A DNA stretch of 64,000 bases, taken from contig NZ_CANDNZ010000013.1 in the NCBI RefSeq assembly GCF_947387555.1, positions 1 to 64,000 on the forward strand. The letters are read 5' to 3'. The notes beneath the pieces were generated by a model. It had not been told where the DNA came from. It made no database searches and saw only the letters and a list, made by a program, of their open reading frames with translations. The translations under genes were made by a program, and so were the position numbers. Within the stretch, counting starts at the first letter, position 1. Every line of letters starts with the position of its first letter. The DNA is from Thalassomonas sp. RHCl1 (GTDB lineage Bacteria > Pseudomonadota > Gammaproteobacteria > Enterobacterales > Alteromonadaceae). Of this stretch, positions 53,711 to 63,200 are shown piece after piece.

Positions 53711-54901
53711 ATGGACGGTGTAACTTTATTCGATATGACGCATTTGCAGCCGGGTATCAAGGGCTATTCCGGCGTGGTGTCCGATGGCCGCTATTTTTAT
53801 TTTATTCCGCTAAATAACGGCGATTTTTTCGGCACTGTGGCGCGTTTTGATATCGCCAAACCCTTTGATGAAACGGCCTCCTGGGATACCTTTGACAGCA
53901 CGCAGCTCGATGGCGGCAGCCGGGGGTTTATCGACGGCTTGTTTGACGGGCGTTATCTTTACCTGATCCCTTTTTGCAATGACAAACATCACGGCCAGAT
54001 CACCCGTTACGATACCCAAAAACCCTTTGATGAACAAGATAGCTGGCGGGTATTCGATTCTACGGCCATACACCCCAACAGCCGGGGTTTTGTCAGCGGC
54101 TGCTTTGATGGCCGTTATATCTATTTGTCCCCCTACCAGTTAGATCACAGCACCCATCACGGGCAGGTGACCCGTTATGATACCCAAGGCGGCTTTAGCG
54201 ACCCCGGTTCCTGGCAGGTCTTTGATACCGCACAGGTTCATGCCGACAGCCGGGGGTTTCATTCGGCGGTAAGCGACGGCAAGTATGTTTATTTTATTCC
54301 CTACCTGCGCGACGGCGGCGAGCACAGCAGCATGCTGCTGTGCTACGACCTCAGTCAGGGGTTTGAGCATCCCGGCGCCTGGCAAGCTTTCGATATGGCC
54401 GCACTGGGGGAGCAGTGCCGGGGATATATAGGGGCGGTATATCATAAGGGCATGCTGTATTTTGCCCCCTACCGCAATAACGAGCAAAGGCACGGCAATG
54501 TCCTGCGTTTTAATACCGATATGAAGGTACAGGACCTGGCGGCCTGGACGGTATTTGACTGCGCCCGGGTGGAGCCGGGCAGCCGCGGCTTTTTTGGCGC
54601 TCTGTGCGATCAAGACTATTTGTATCTGCTGCCCCACTGCCGGGCACTGGGACAATATCACGGCCAGCTTGCCCGTTATAGGTTATCCGGGGCCTTTGAT
54701 GACCCGGACAGCTGGTCGGTTTGTGATCTGGCCCTGGCGGATCCTGCCTGCCGGGGCTTTATCGGCGGCGTGATCCATCAGCAGCATTTGTATCTGGCGC
54801 CGTTTGAAACCGATACCGGATGTCACAGCGGACTGGCGGCCCGCCTTGACCTGAACTTAGAGCAAGTGTGGCAACAGCCCGCGCTTGAGGCGGTCGATTA
54901 A
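53711..54901 (+). CDS. Seven-repeat probable beta-propeller protein of unknown function
   Basis: This 396-residue protein consists almost entirely of seven tandem repeats of ~52-56 residues. Each follows W-x-x-F-D-x8-S/C-R-G-F/Y-x7-D-G-x-Y-x-Y-x-x-P-x7-H-G-x4-R-Y/F-D-x4-F. The Trp-Phe-Asp starts and the R-G-F and D-G-R-Y blocks recur in nearly every copy. Seven four-stranded repeats imply a seven-bladed propeller. There is no signal peptide, so it is cytosolic. It starts 2 bp after the FkbH stop, with AGGTGA upstream, and sits 34 bp before the hybrid PKS/NRPS gene, inside the operon. I do not recognise it as a standard tailoring enzyme; binding, scaffolding or cyclisation are possible. Confidence 0.8.
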   Translation: MDGVTLFDMTHLQPGIKGYSGVVSDGRYFYFIPLNNGDFFGTVARFDIAKPFDETASWDTFDSTQLDGGSRGFIDGLFDGRYLYLIPFCNDKHHGQITRYDTQKPFDEQDSWRVFDSTAIHPNSRGFVSGCFDGRYIYLSPYQLDHSTHHGQVTRYDTQGGFSDPGSWQVFDTAQVHADSRGFHSAVSDGKYVYFIPYLRDGGEHSSMLLCYDLSQGFEHPGAWQAFDMAALGEQCRGYIGAVYHKGMLYFAPYRNNEQRHGNVLRFNTDMKVQDLAAWTVFDCARVEPGSRGFFGALCDQDYLYLLPHCRALGQYHGQLARYRLSGAFDDPDSWSVCDLALADPACRGFIGGVIHQQHLYLAPFETDTGCHSGLAARLDLNLEQVWQQPALEAVD

Positions 54902-54935
54902 TTTTGACTTGTCATTGTTATTTCTGGAGAGATAA

Positions 54936-57900
54936 ATGAGTGTCCCGCAAAAGGTAACACAAGCTGTCAGTCGTGCCGATGTTGAACAAATGTTGCGTGA
55001 TTTTATGGCGAAGGTTTTGCCGTCTGCGCCGACGCAGGCCGATATGCACGTCCCGTTTTTGGAAATGGGGGCCAATTCGCTGGCGCTGATGGAAGTGCAG
55101 CGCGCGGTGGAATCCCGTTACGGGCTGACGATTAGCATTCCACAATTTTTCCAAGAGCTGACCCATGCGGCGGCTTTGGTGGACCATATTGTCGAAAATT
55201 GCCGCCAGGCGGTTGACGATACCACCAGCGATCCATCCGTGGAGGCGCCTGCAGCAAGCTTTGCAGCTAACCGGGCAGGGGAAAGTGCCGCGCCGGGGAC
55301 AGCAGCCAGGCACGCAGCTGCGCCGTCTATGATACAGGCGGCAGGCGAAGAAGAGCTGCAGGCGATTTTTACCCGCCAGCTGGAAACGGCTTCCCGGACC
55401 ATCAACCGCCTCGTCGCCAGGCAACTGGCCCTGTTAGGCGAACTTGATGGCGGGGAGCAGGTTTCCCCCGCAGAGACACCAGGCGCCGCTGCACAGGCAA
55501 AACAGCCCAGCGCCGCAGATAAGATAACAGCTAAGCCGGGGCAAAGTGCAGACAAAAAGAGTGCAGACAAGAACAGTGCCGACAAAAACAGCTCGGCGGC
55601 CGTGATGCACCGCATGCTGTCGCCGCTGGAAACACGCGCCAGGGGCCTGAGCGAGCAGCAAAGCAAACACCTGGAAAGCCTGATCAGCGCCTATACCGGC
55701 AAAACCCGGGAGTCTAAAAAGCTCGCCGCCAGGCACCGTCAGGCCCTGGCGGACAGCCGGGCTTCGGTGGGCTTTCGCTTTACCACCAAAGAGATGTTAT
55801 ATCCTGTCGTGGGCAAGCGGGGACAAGGGGCACATTTGTGGGATGTCGACGGTAACGAATATATCGACATTACCATGGGGCAGGGGGTAACGCTTTTTGG
55901 CCACCACCCGGAGTTTATCGAACAGGCATTGGCGGATCCCGAAAACGATCACCGGCTGCTCGGACCCCGCTCGGCACATGCCGGCGAAGCGGCGGCGCTG
56001 GCGTGTGAGCTGACGGGTATGGAAAGGGCGACTTTTACCAATAGCGGCACGGAAGCCGTGATGGTTGCCATGCGCTTAGCGCGCGCCGCGACCGGACGCA
56101 ATAAAATAGTCATGTTTGAAAACGCCTACCATGGCCATGCCGATAATGTAATGGGGCGGCCTGTCTGGCAGGAAGAAACGCTGACCACAGTACCGGTAGC
56201 ACCGGGGATCCCCCAGGCAGCCGTTGATGACATCTGGATACTCGAATATGGCAGCGACAGCGCATTGGACTTTATTCGCGCACATGGCGGAGAGATTGCT
56301 GCGGTTATGGTTGAGCCGGTGCAAAGCCGCCGCCCGGACCTGCAGCCGCGGGAATTTTTGCACCAGTTGCGCAGCATCACCGAGCAGTCCGCCAGCCTGC
56401 TGGTGTTTGATGAAATGATCACGGGTTTTCGCATCCACCAGGGAGGCGCTCAGGCCTGGTTCGGCGTTAAAGCGGATATTGCAACTTACGGTAAGGTCCT
56501 GGCGGGCGGCATGCCCGTTGGCATGGTGGCGGGGGCGGCGCGTTTTATGGATGCCATCGACGGCGGTGCCTGGCAATACGGCGATAATTCCTACCCGGCT
56601 GCGGACCGTACCATCTTCGGCGGCACTTTCTGCCAGCACCCGACAACCATGATCACTACGCTGGCGACCTTACGTTATCTCAAGCAGCAGGGACCGGCAC
56701 TTCAGCAGCAGTTGAATGCCCGCACACAATACCTGGCCGGCGAGCTGAACAACTTTTTTGACGAGCAAAATGTGCCGATGCGGGTCATTTATTTTGGCTC
56801 ATTATTCCGTTTTTCTTTCTCGGGTAACTTTGAACTCCTGTTCTATCACATGATGGAAAAAGGCATTTTTATCTGGGAATGGCGCAACTATTTCTTGTCT
56901 ACGGCGCACACGGCTGAAGATATCGAAAAGATTATTCAAGCGGTAAAAGAGAGCGTGGCGGCATTGCAGCACGGCGGCTTTATTACCCCGCCGGACAGGG
57001 ATACTGATTTGCCTGCCCCTATGGTGCTAAGTCAGGCGCAGCAGCAGTTGCTGACCTTGGCCCGGATCCTGCCCGAGGGCTCTAAAGCCTACCATGTCAG
57101 TCCGCTGCTGCAGTTGCAAGGGCAGTTGCAACCTGCGGTATTGCAACTTGCGGTGCGTGAAGTGATGCGCCGCCACCAGGCATTAAGAGCCCGGGTTGTC
57201 GACGATCAGCTGCAGATCATGCCGCTGGAGCAATTAACCGCTGCGGGTATGACTTCCACCGACTTAAGCGGCCATCCTGACCCGGAATCAGCCCTGGAAC
57301 AGTTGCTCGCCGGGCATGCCGAGCAGGCTTTTGATTTGTCCCACGGACCGCTGTTTGAGGTGCATTTGTTCTGTTTGGCTGAGACCGAACACCGTTTGCT
57401 GATCAAAGCGCATCATATAGTGACCGACGGTTTGTCGGTTAACCTGATTGTCCGTGAGCTGGCAACGATTTACAGCGCAAGCTTGCAGGCACAGGAGCAT
57501 AAGCTGCCCCGGCCATTGCCGCTGGGGGATTATCTGCACTGGCAGCAAAATGCTTCATTTGAAAAGCAAAAAGCCTATTGGCTGGCACAGCTGGCGGGTG
57601 AACTACCGGTGCTGGATCTGCCCGTCGACAGACCCGAGCCGGTAACAAAAAGCTATCGCGGCGGACGTTATCGTCAGCTTATCGCGGCGCCGCTTCTGGC
57701 AAAGATCCGCACATTAAGCCGTACCGCCGGCTGCACCGATTTTATGACCCTGTTTAGTGTCTATGCCCTGTGGCTGCACCGTTTATGCCAGCAGGATGAT
57801 GTCCTGATCGGTATTCCCGTTGCCGGGCGCAGTTTACCGGAAGGAGAGCAGTTAGTTGCTTATGCGACGCATTTGCTCCCGGTGCGCAGCCGGGTGCAAT

Positions 57901-60260
57901 GGCAACAGTCCTTCAGTGATTATTTACAGGGGATGCGCGATACCCTGTTGGCAGGTTATGAAAATCAGGATTACCCGTTTGCCCGGCTGCTTGATGAACC
58001 AAGATTGAAAGGCCGGCGCGGTAACCTGATCTCCGCCGTGTTTAATTTAGATCGCCCCGGCCAGGCGCCGGAAATGGCTGGCATGCAAGTGAAATGGCTG
58101 TCGCAGTCCCTTCACTATACCGCTTTTGCGCTGACCCTTAACCTGACGGAAGTTGACGACGAGATGGTGCTTGAGTGCGACTTCAGCCGGGATTTATTTG
58201 ATGAGGCAAGCATAGCGGCTTATGTGGCCGGCTTGTTTACCTTATTTGAGAGTATTGTCGACGATCCCGGCCAGGCGCTGGAAAAAATCCCCTTGCTGGA
58301 CCAGGCTGCGCGTCAACAGGTGCTGGTAGACTGGAACGATACCGCCGCTGATTATCCCGGTAACTTATGTCTCAGCCAGTTGTTTGAAACCCGGGTTGCC
58401 GATGCGCCTGAGGCCATTGCATTAAAAGAAGGCGAAACTGAAATCAGCTATACCGAGTTAAACCGCCGGGCCAACTGCCTGGCGCTCTGGCTGAAAAACC
58501 AGGGGGTAGGTCCTAATGTCGTGGTCGCCGTATGCCTTGAGCGCTCGGCTGAGCTGGTGGTAAGTTTGCTGGCGGTGATGAAGGCGGGCGGGGCCTACCT
58601 GCCGCTCGACCCCGCATACCCGACACAGCGCTTGACCTTTATGCTCGAAGACGCCGGGGTGGCGCTGTTATTGACGCAGCACTCCCTTGCGGCGCGCTTT
58701 GACGGTTTGACCGGCCTGGAGACCTTGTGCCTGGATACGCAGCAGGCGCTTTTTGCCGGCAATAGCGGCAATAACCCGGATATTTCCCTGAGCCCGGAAA
58801 ATCTGGCCTATTTGATCTATACCTCAGGCTCGACCGGGCAGCCTAAAGGCACTTTGATAACACAGCGCAGTCTGGTGAATTATCTGGCCTGGGCGGGACA
58901 ATATTATCAGGCGGCGCAGGGGGACGGTGCGCCGCTGCATTCATCAATCAGTTTTGACGCCACCCTGACCAGTTTGTTTTTGCCGTTATTGAGCGGACGC
59001 AAGCTGGTGCTGCTGAGCGAGGGCGGCCAGGAAATCGATCATATCTGCACTGCGCTCACCTCAGAGACCTGCTGGAGCTTTGTCAAACTGACCCCGGCGC
59101 ACCTTGAGCTGGTCAATGCCACAGTGGAGGGACAGTCCCTGGCACAGCAAACCCGCTGCCTGGTATTGGGGGGAGAAGCCCTGCTTGAAAGCCAGCTTGG
59201 CAACTGGCACCAATATGCCCCGCAAACGCGTCTGGTAAATGAATATGGCCCGACCGAAACCGTGGTTGGCTGCTGCATTTATCAGGCCGACACCGGCCGT
59301 GTTCCGGGCAATACCGCAGGGACAGTACCGATCGGCCGGCCTATTGCCAATACCCAGTTGTACGTCCTGGATCAAAACCGCCAGCCGGTGCCCGTTGGCG
59401 TCAAGGGCGAACTTTATATCGGCGGCGACGGCGTTGCCCTGGGCTATCACAACCGCCCCGAGCTAAGCGCTGAGCGCTTTGTGACCCTGGCAGAAACCGG
59501 TTTAAAAGACCTGTTGCCGGCCATGGCGGACAAGCGCCTTTACCGCACCGGCGATATCGTGCGTTATCTGCCCGACGGCAACCTGGTGTACCTGGGACGC
59601 TGCGATAACCAGGTAAAAGTACGCGGCTTCAGAATCGAGCTGGCAGAAATTGAAGCGGGTTTGACCCGCCAGGCGCAAGTACGCGAGGCGGTAGTGATCG
59701 CCAAACAGCACAGCAGGCAGGATGTGCGCCTGATTGCCTATATTGTCGCCGAGCATGCCGATACTTTTGATGAACAGGTTTTGCGCATGGCTTTAGCCGA
59801 TGCTCTGCCCGCCCATATGTTGCCCGGCGCCTTTGTCTTGCTCGATGTTTTGCCCCTGACTGCCCATGGCAAGGTCGACCGCACGGCATTGCCGCCGCCG
59901 GATAGGTTACGTGCAGAGCTGGCCCCGGCTTTTGCTCACCCGGCTAATGAAGCGGAAAAGAAAATTGCCGCTATATGGTGCGAGCTGCTGGGCATAGAAC
60001 AGCCGGGTATCAACGACAGTTTCTTTGAGCTCGGGGGGCATTCCTTGCTGGTGATCCCCTTGCGTGACCGTTTGCAGGCGACATTCGGCAAAGCTTTGCT
60101 GCCTGTCGATATCCTGCGTTTACCCACGATCGCGGCGCAGGCGCGTTTTATGACGCAGGCGCCGGACAAGGGCAGGGGCCAAACCCAAGAGATTCAACAG
60201 CGCGCAAGCCGTCAGCGCCAGGCTTTTAAAAAGAAGAAAAAAAGGAGTCAATGTGCTTAA
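54936..60260 (+). CDS. Hybrid PKS/NRPS: ACP-aminotransferase-C-A-PCP
   Basis: This is a 1774-residue protein. The N-terminal ACP has Ser48 in G-A-N-S-L. A long Ala/Gln-rich linker includes three 5-residue repeats S-A-D-K-K/N (204-218). A class III PLP aminotransferase (~255-690) has T-N-S-G-T-E-A-V, D-E-M-I-T-G-F-R and PLP Lys520 in Y-G-K-V-L-A-G-G. The C domain has H-H-I-V-T-D-G at 826-832. The A domain has Y-T-S-G-S-T-G at 1295-1301 and Asp1341; pocket residues read by eye as D-A-T-K-V-G-E-V-G-K, close to Asn activators. The PCP has Ser1703 (G-G-H-S-L). Domain order resembles the iturin/mycosubtilin and McyE-type proteins. The aminotransferase should turn the beta-ketone into a beta-amine. 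The C-terminus is Lys-rich. Confidence 0.93.
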   Translation: MSVPQKVTQAVSRADVEQMLRDFMAKVLPSAPTQADMHVPFLEMGANSLALMEVQRAVESRYGLTISIPQFFQELTHAAALVDHIVENCRQAVDDTTSDPSVEAPAASFAANRAGESAAPGTAARHAAAPSMIQAAGEEELQAIFTRQLETASRTINRLVARQLALLGELDGGEQVSPAETPGAAAQAKQPSAADKITAKPGQSADKKSADKNSADKNSSAAVMHRMLSPLETRARGLSEQQSKHLESLISAYTGKTRESKKLAARHRQALADSRASVGFRFTTKEMLYPVVGKRGQGAHLWDVDGNEYIDITMGQGVTLFGHHPEFIEQALADPENDHRLLGPRSAHAGEAAALACELTGMERATFTNSGTEAVMVAMRLARAATGRNKIVMFENAYHGHADNVMGRPVWQEETLTTVPVAPGIPQAAVDDIWILEYGSDSALDFIRAHGGEIAAVMVEPVQSRRPDLQPREFLHQLRSITEQSASLLVFDEMITGFRIHQGGAQAWFGVKADIATYGKVLAGGMPVGMVAGAARFMDAIDGGAWQYGDNSYPAADRTIFGGTFCQHPTTMITTLATLRYLKQQGPALQQQLNARTQYLAGELNNFFDEQNVPMRVIYFGSLFRFSFSGNFELLFYHMMEKGIFIWEWRNYFLSTAHTAEDIEKIIQAVKESVAALQHGGFITPPDRDTDLPAPMVLSQAQQQLLTLARILPEGSKAYHVSPLLQLQGQLQPAVLQLAVREVMRRHQALRARVVDDQLQIMPLEQLTAAGMTSTDLSGHPDPESALEQLLAGHAEQAFDLSHGPLFEVHLFCLAETEHRLLIKAHHIVTDGLSVNLIVRELATIYSASLQAQEHKLPRPLPLGDYLHWQQNASFEKQKAYWLAQLAGELPVLDLPVDRPEPVTKSYRGGRYRQLIAAPLLAKIRTLSRTAGCTDFMTLFSVYALWLHRLCQQDDVLIGIPVAGRSLPEGEQLVAYATHLLPVRSRVQWQQSFSDYLQGMRDTLLAGYENQDYPFARLLDEPRLKGRRGNLISAVFNLDRPGQAPEMAGMQVKWLSQSLHYTAFALTLNLTEVDDEMVLECDFSRDLFDEASIAAYVAGLFTLFESIVDDPGQALEKIPLLDQAARQQVLVDWNDTAADYPGNLCLSQLFETRVADAPEAIALKEGETEISYTELNRRANCLALWLKNQGVGPNVVVAVCLERSAELVVSLLAVMKAGGAYLPLDPAYPTQRLTFMLEDAGVALLLTQHSLAARFDGLTGLETLCLDTQQALFAGNSGNNPDISLSPENLAYLIYTSGSTGQPKGTLITQRSLVNYLAWAGQYYQAAQGDGAPLHSSISFDATLTSLFLPLLSGRKLVLLSEGGQEIDHICTALTSETCWSFVKLTPAHLELVNATVEGQSLAQQTRCLVLGGEALLESQLGNWHQYAPQTRLVNEYGPTETVVGCCIYQADTGRVPGNTAGTVPIGRPIANTQLYVLDQNRQPVPVGVKGELYIGGDGVALGYHNRPELSAERFVTLAETGLKDLLPAMADKRLYRTGDIVRYLPDGNLVYLGRCDNQVKVRGFRIELAEIEAGLTRQAQVREAVVIAKQHSRQDVRLIAYIVAEHADTFDEQVLRMALADALPAHMLPGAFVLLDVLPLTAHGKVDRTALPPPDRLRAELAPAFAHPANEAEKKIAAIWCELLGIEQPGINDSFFELGGHSLLVIPLRDRLQATFGKALLPVDILRLPTIAAQARFMTQAPDKGRGQTQEIQQRASRQRQAFKKKKKRSQCA
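55545..55589 (+). repeat. Three 15-bp in-frame tandem repeats in PKS/NRPS linker
   Basis: AGTGCAGACAAAAAG (55545-55559), AGTGCAGACAAGAAC (55560-55574) and AGTGCCGACAAAAAC (55575-55589) encode S-A-D-K-K, S-A-D-K-N and S-A-D-K-N in the interdomain linker before the aminotransferase. The array is likely to vary in copy number by slippage, with little effect because the linker is flexible. Confidence 0.8.
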
Positions 60261-63200
60261 TACAGCCGATGCAAATAATAGCCATCCCCTTGGGGATGAG
60301 GGATCAGGCGACAAGGCATTTACCGACGAACTCGAAGCGGCCGCCATCGTCGGCATGGCCCTGCGCGTACCCGGCGCCGACAGCCTGGAGCAATTCTGGC
60401 AGAACCTGCGCGATGGTGTCGAGTCGATAAGCTTTTTTAACGACGATCAGCTGCGCGCAGCGGGTGTCCCGGAGTCAGCCTTGTCCGACCCGGATTTTGT
60501 CAAAGCCTTTGGTTTATTAGAAGGGGCGGATCAGTTTGATAATGACTTCTTTGACATTCTGCCCAGGGAAGCTGAAATCTTAGATCCCCAGCATCGCCAG
60601 CTGCTCGAATGCAGCTGGCAAGCCTTAGAGCATGCCGGCTATGGCCCGAACAGCCAAAGTTTTAGCGATGCCGGCTCTATCGGCATGATGGCGGGAGTCG
60701 GCCTCAACAATTATTTACTCCATAACCTGGCGGGGCGCAAAGATGTCATCGAAGCCCTGGGAGGCTGGCAGCTGACCCTGGGCAATGATAAGGATTTTGC
60801 CGCCACCCGGGTTGCCTACAAACTGAATTTATGCGGCGCGGCCATGAACGTGAGTACCGCGTGCTCCACCTCCCTGGTGTCGGTTGCCATGGCCTGTCAA
60901 AGCCTGTTGTCTTATCAAAGCGATATGATGCTAGCCGGGGGCTGCTCGATTCACCTGCCCCAGGATCAGGGTTACTGGTACCACCCCGGCGGTACCTTGT
61001 CGTCCGACGGCCATTGCCGGGCTTTTGATGAGCAGGCCCAGGGAACGCTGGACGGCAACGGCGTGGCCGTGGTGGTGCTAAAACGCCTCGATGACGCCAT
61101 AAAAGCTAAGGATACCATTTATGGTGTGGTGCGCGGTTTTGCCGTTAATAACGATGGCGGGCATAAAGTCGGTTATACCGCGCCGAGTGTCGAAGGACAA
61201 TCGGCGGTGATCCGCGAGGCGCAGGAAATGGCGGAGATCGGTGCCGATACCTTAGGTTATGTTGAAACACACGGTACCGGCACAGACCTGGGGGATCAGG
61301 TTGAAATTACCGCACTAACCGAGGCTTTTCGCGAAGCGGGCATCACAGGCAAGCAGGTATGCGGTTTAGGCTCGGTAAAAACCAATGTCGGCCATTTAGA
61401 TACCGCCGCGGGCACAACGGGGTTAATTAAAACCGTGCTGGGCTTAAAGCATGGCCAGATCCCGCCCTCGCTGCACTTTACCCGGGCCAATCCCAAGCTT
61501 CATCTGGACACCAGTCCCTTTTACGTCAATGCAGCGCTGCGGGACTGGCCGCGCCTTAAGGGGGCGCCGAGGCGGGGTGGGGTCAGCTCTTTTGGCATTG
61601 GCGGCACCAATGCCCATGTTATTGTCGAAGAGGCCCCCGCAGTGCCGGCGCCAACCCCCGGGCGTCCCTGGCAGATGCTTGCCCTGTCGGCAAAAACCCA
61701 GGGGGCATTGCAGCAAAACCGTCATCGCCTGGCGAATTACCTGGCCTGCCAGGACAACACTTCACTGGCGGATATCGCCTATACCCTGCAGACGGGACGC
61801 TGTGCTTTTAAGCAGCGCCAGGCGGTGGTAAGCAGCAGTTGCGGCGATGGCGCCGATAAACTCAATACCTTATCCGCACCGCAGGTTTTTTGCGGCGAAG
61901 CAGGGGAGCAGGCACCGGCTGTCGCCTTTATGTTTCCGGGACAGGATGCACAATATGCCGGCATGGCCGAGTCCCTTTACCGGGACGAACCTTTGTTTAA
62001 ACAGCATATAGACCTGTGCGATGAAATTGTCCGGCGCGAGCATGGCATAGATTTGCTGTCACGTTTATTTGCCGGCCACAGGGAGGCGGACGCACCGGAC
62101 TTTTCCCTCGATCCCTTGCCGATATTCGTGACCGAATATGCCCTGGCGCGCAGCTTGCTGGCATTGGGAATACAGCCCCGGGCCATGATGGGCTCCAGCC
62201 TGGGAGAATATGTCTGTGCCTGTCTGGCGGAAGTGATCAGCCTGGAAGATGCATTGATGCTGGCCATCAGCTGCGCAGAGCTGTTTTCTCTGGTCGAGCC
62301 GGGGGCATTATTGTCGGTTTCTCTGTCACAGAGCGAGTTGCAGCCGCTGCTAGGGGACGGACTTGCCCTGGCGATGGTTTGTGCGCCCAAGCAATGTGTG
62401 GTGGGCGGGCGTCCCCAAGCGGTTGCCGCTTTGAAGACAGAGCTGGCACAACGCGGGGCCTCTTATGTTGATAGCCCGCTGGACCTGCCCTTTCATACTG
62501 AATTTATGCAGCCCTTGCTTGCGCCGTACCGCGCCCGGTTACAACAAGTTAAGTTCAGCGCGCCTAAAATACCTTTTGTTTCCTGCGTTACCGGAGACTG
62601 GATTGACCCTGAGCAGGCAAGGGATCCCGAGCATTACCTGCGTTTGGCCGTGCAAAGGGTTGAACTGAGCAAAGGCTTTCAGCGGCTGTTTTCACTTGCC
62701 GACTGTATCTTCCTTGAAGTCGGACCCGGGCAGAGCATGACCGGCTTTGCCCTGTTGCAGCAGGACCGTCCGGCGGGGGCGCAGATCATCCCGAGTTTAT
62801 CCGACCCCCGCTACGCGGCCGCACAGGAGCTGGCATCGGCGGATTCGTTTTATTTTCAGTCGGCACTTGCCCGCTTATGGGTGGCGGGGCTGGATATTAG
62901 CTGGCCGGCATTTTACCGCAACCAGGCGCGCCGGCGTATTGCCTTGCCCGGATATGCCTTTGAACATAAACGTTACTGGCTGGATGCGCAGCCGTCTGAG
63001 CCGTTAGCCGACGGGAGGGAAACTGAGGGTAAACAGGCAGATCCTGCGCACTGGTTTTATCGGCCCTGCTGGCAGGAACTTGCCCGGCCGGCTCCGGCGG
63101 ATCTTGACGGGCAATGGCTGGTGATCGGCGAACCCGGCGGTTTAGCGACTCCCCTGGTTGAACATTTGCGCGCAGCCGGCGTTGAGGTTGTCTGTTATTC

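Noticed and set aside
53711-54901. CRISPR-like or satellite DNA repeat
   Set aside because: The ~160-bp periodicity is in the protein code; the copies diverge at DNA level and form one open frame of propeller blades.
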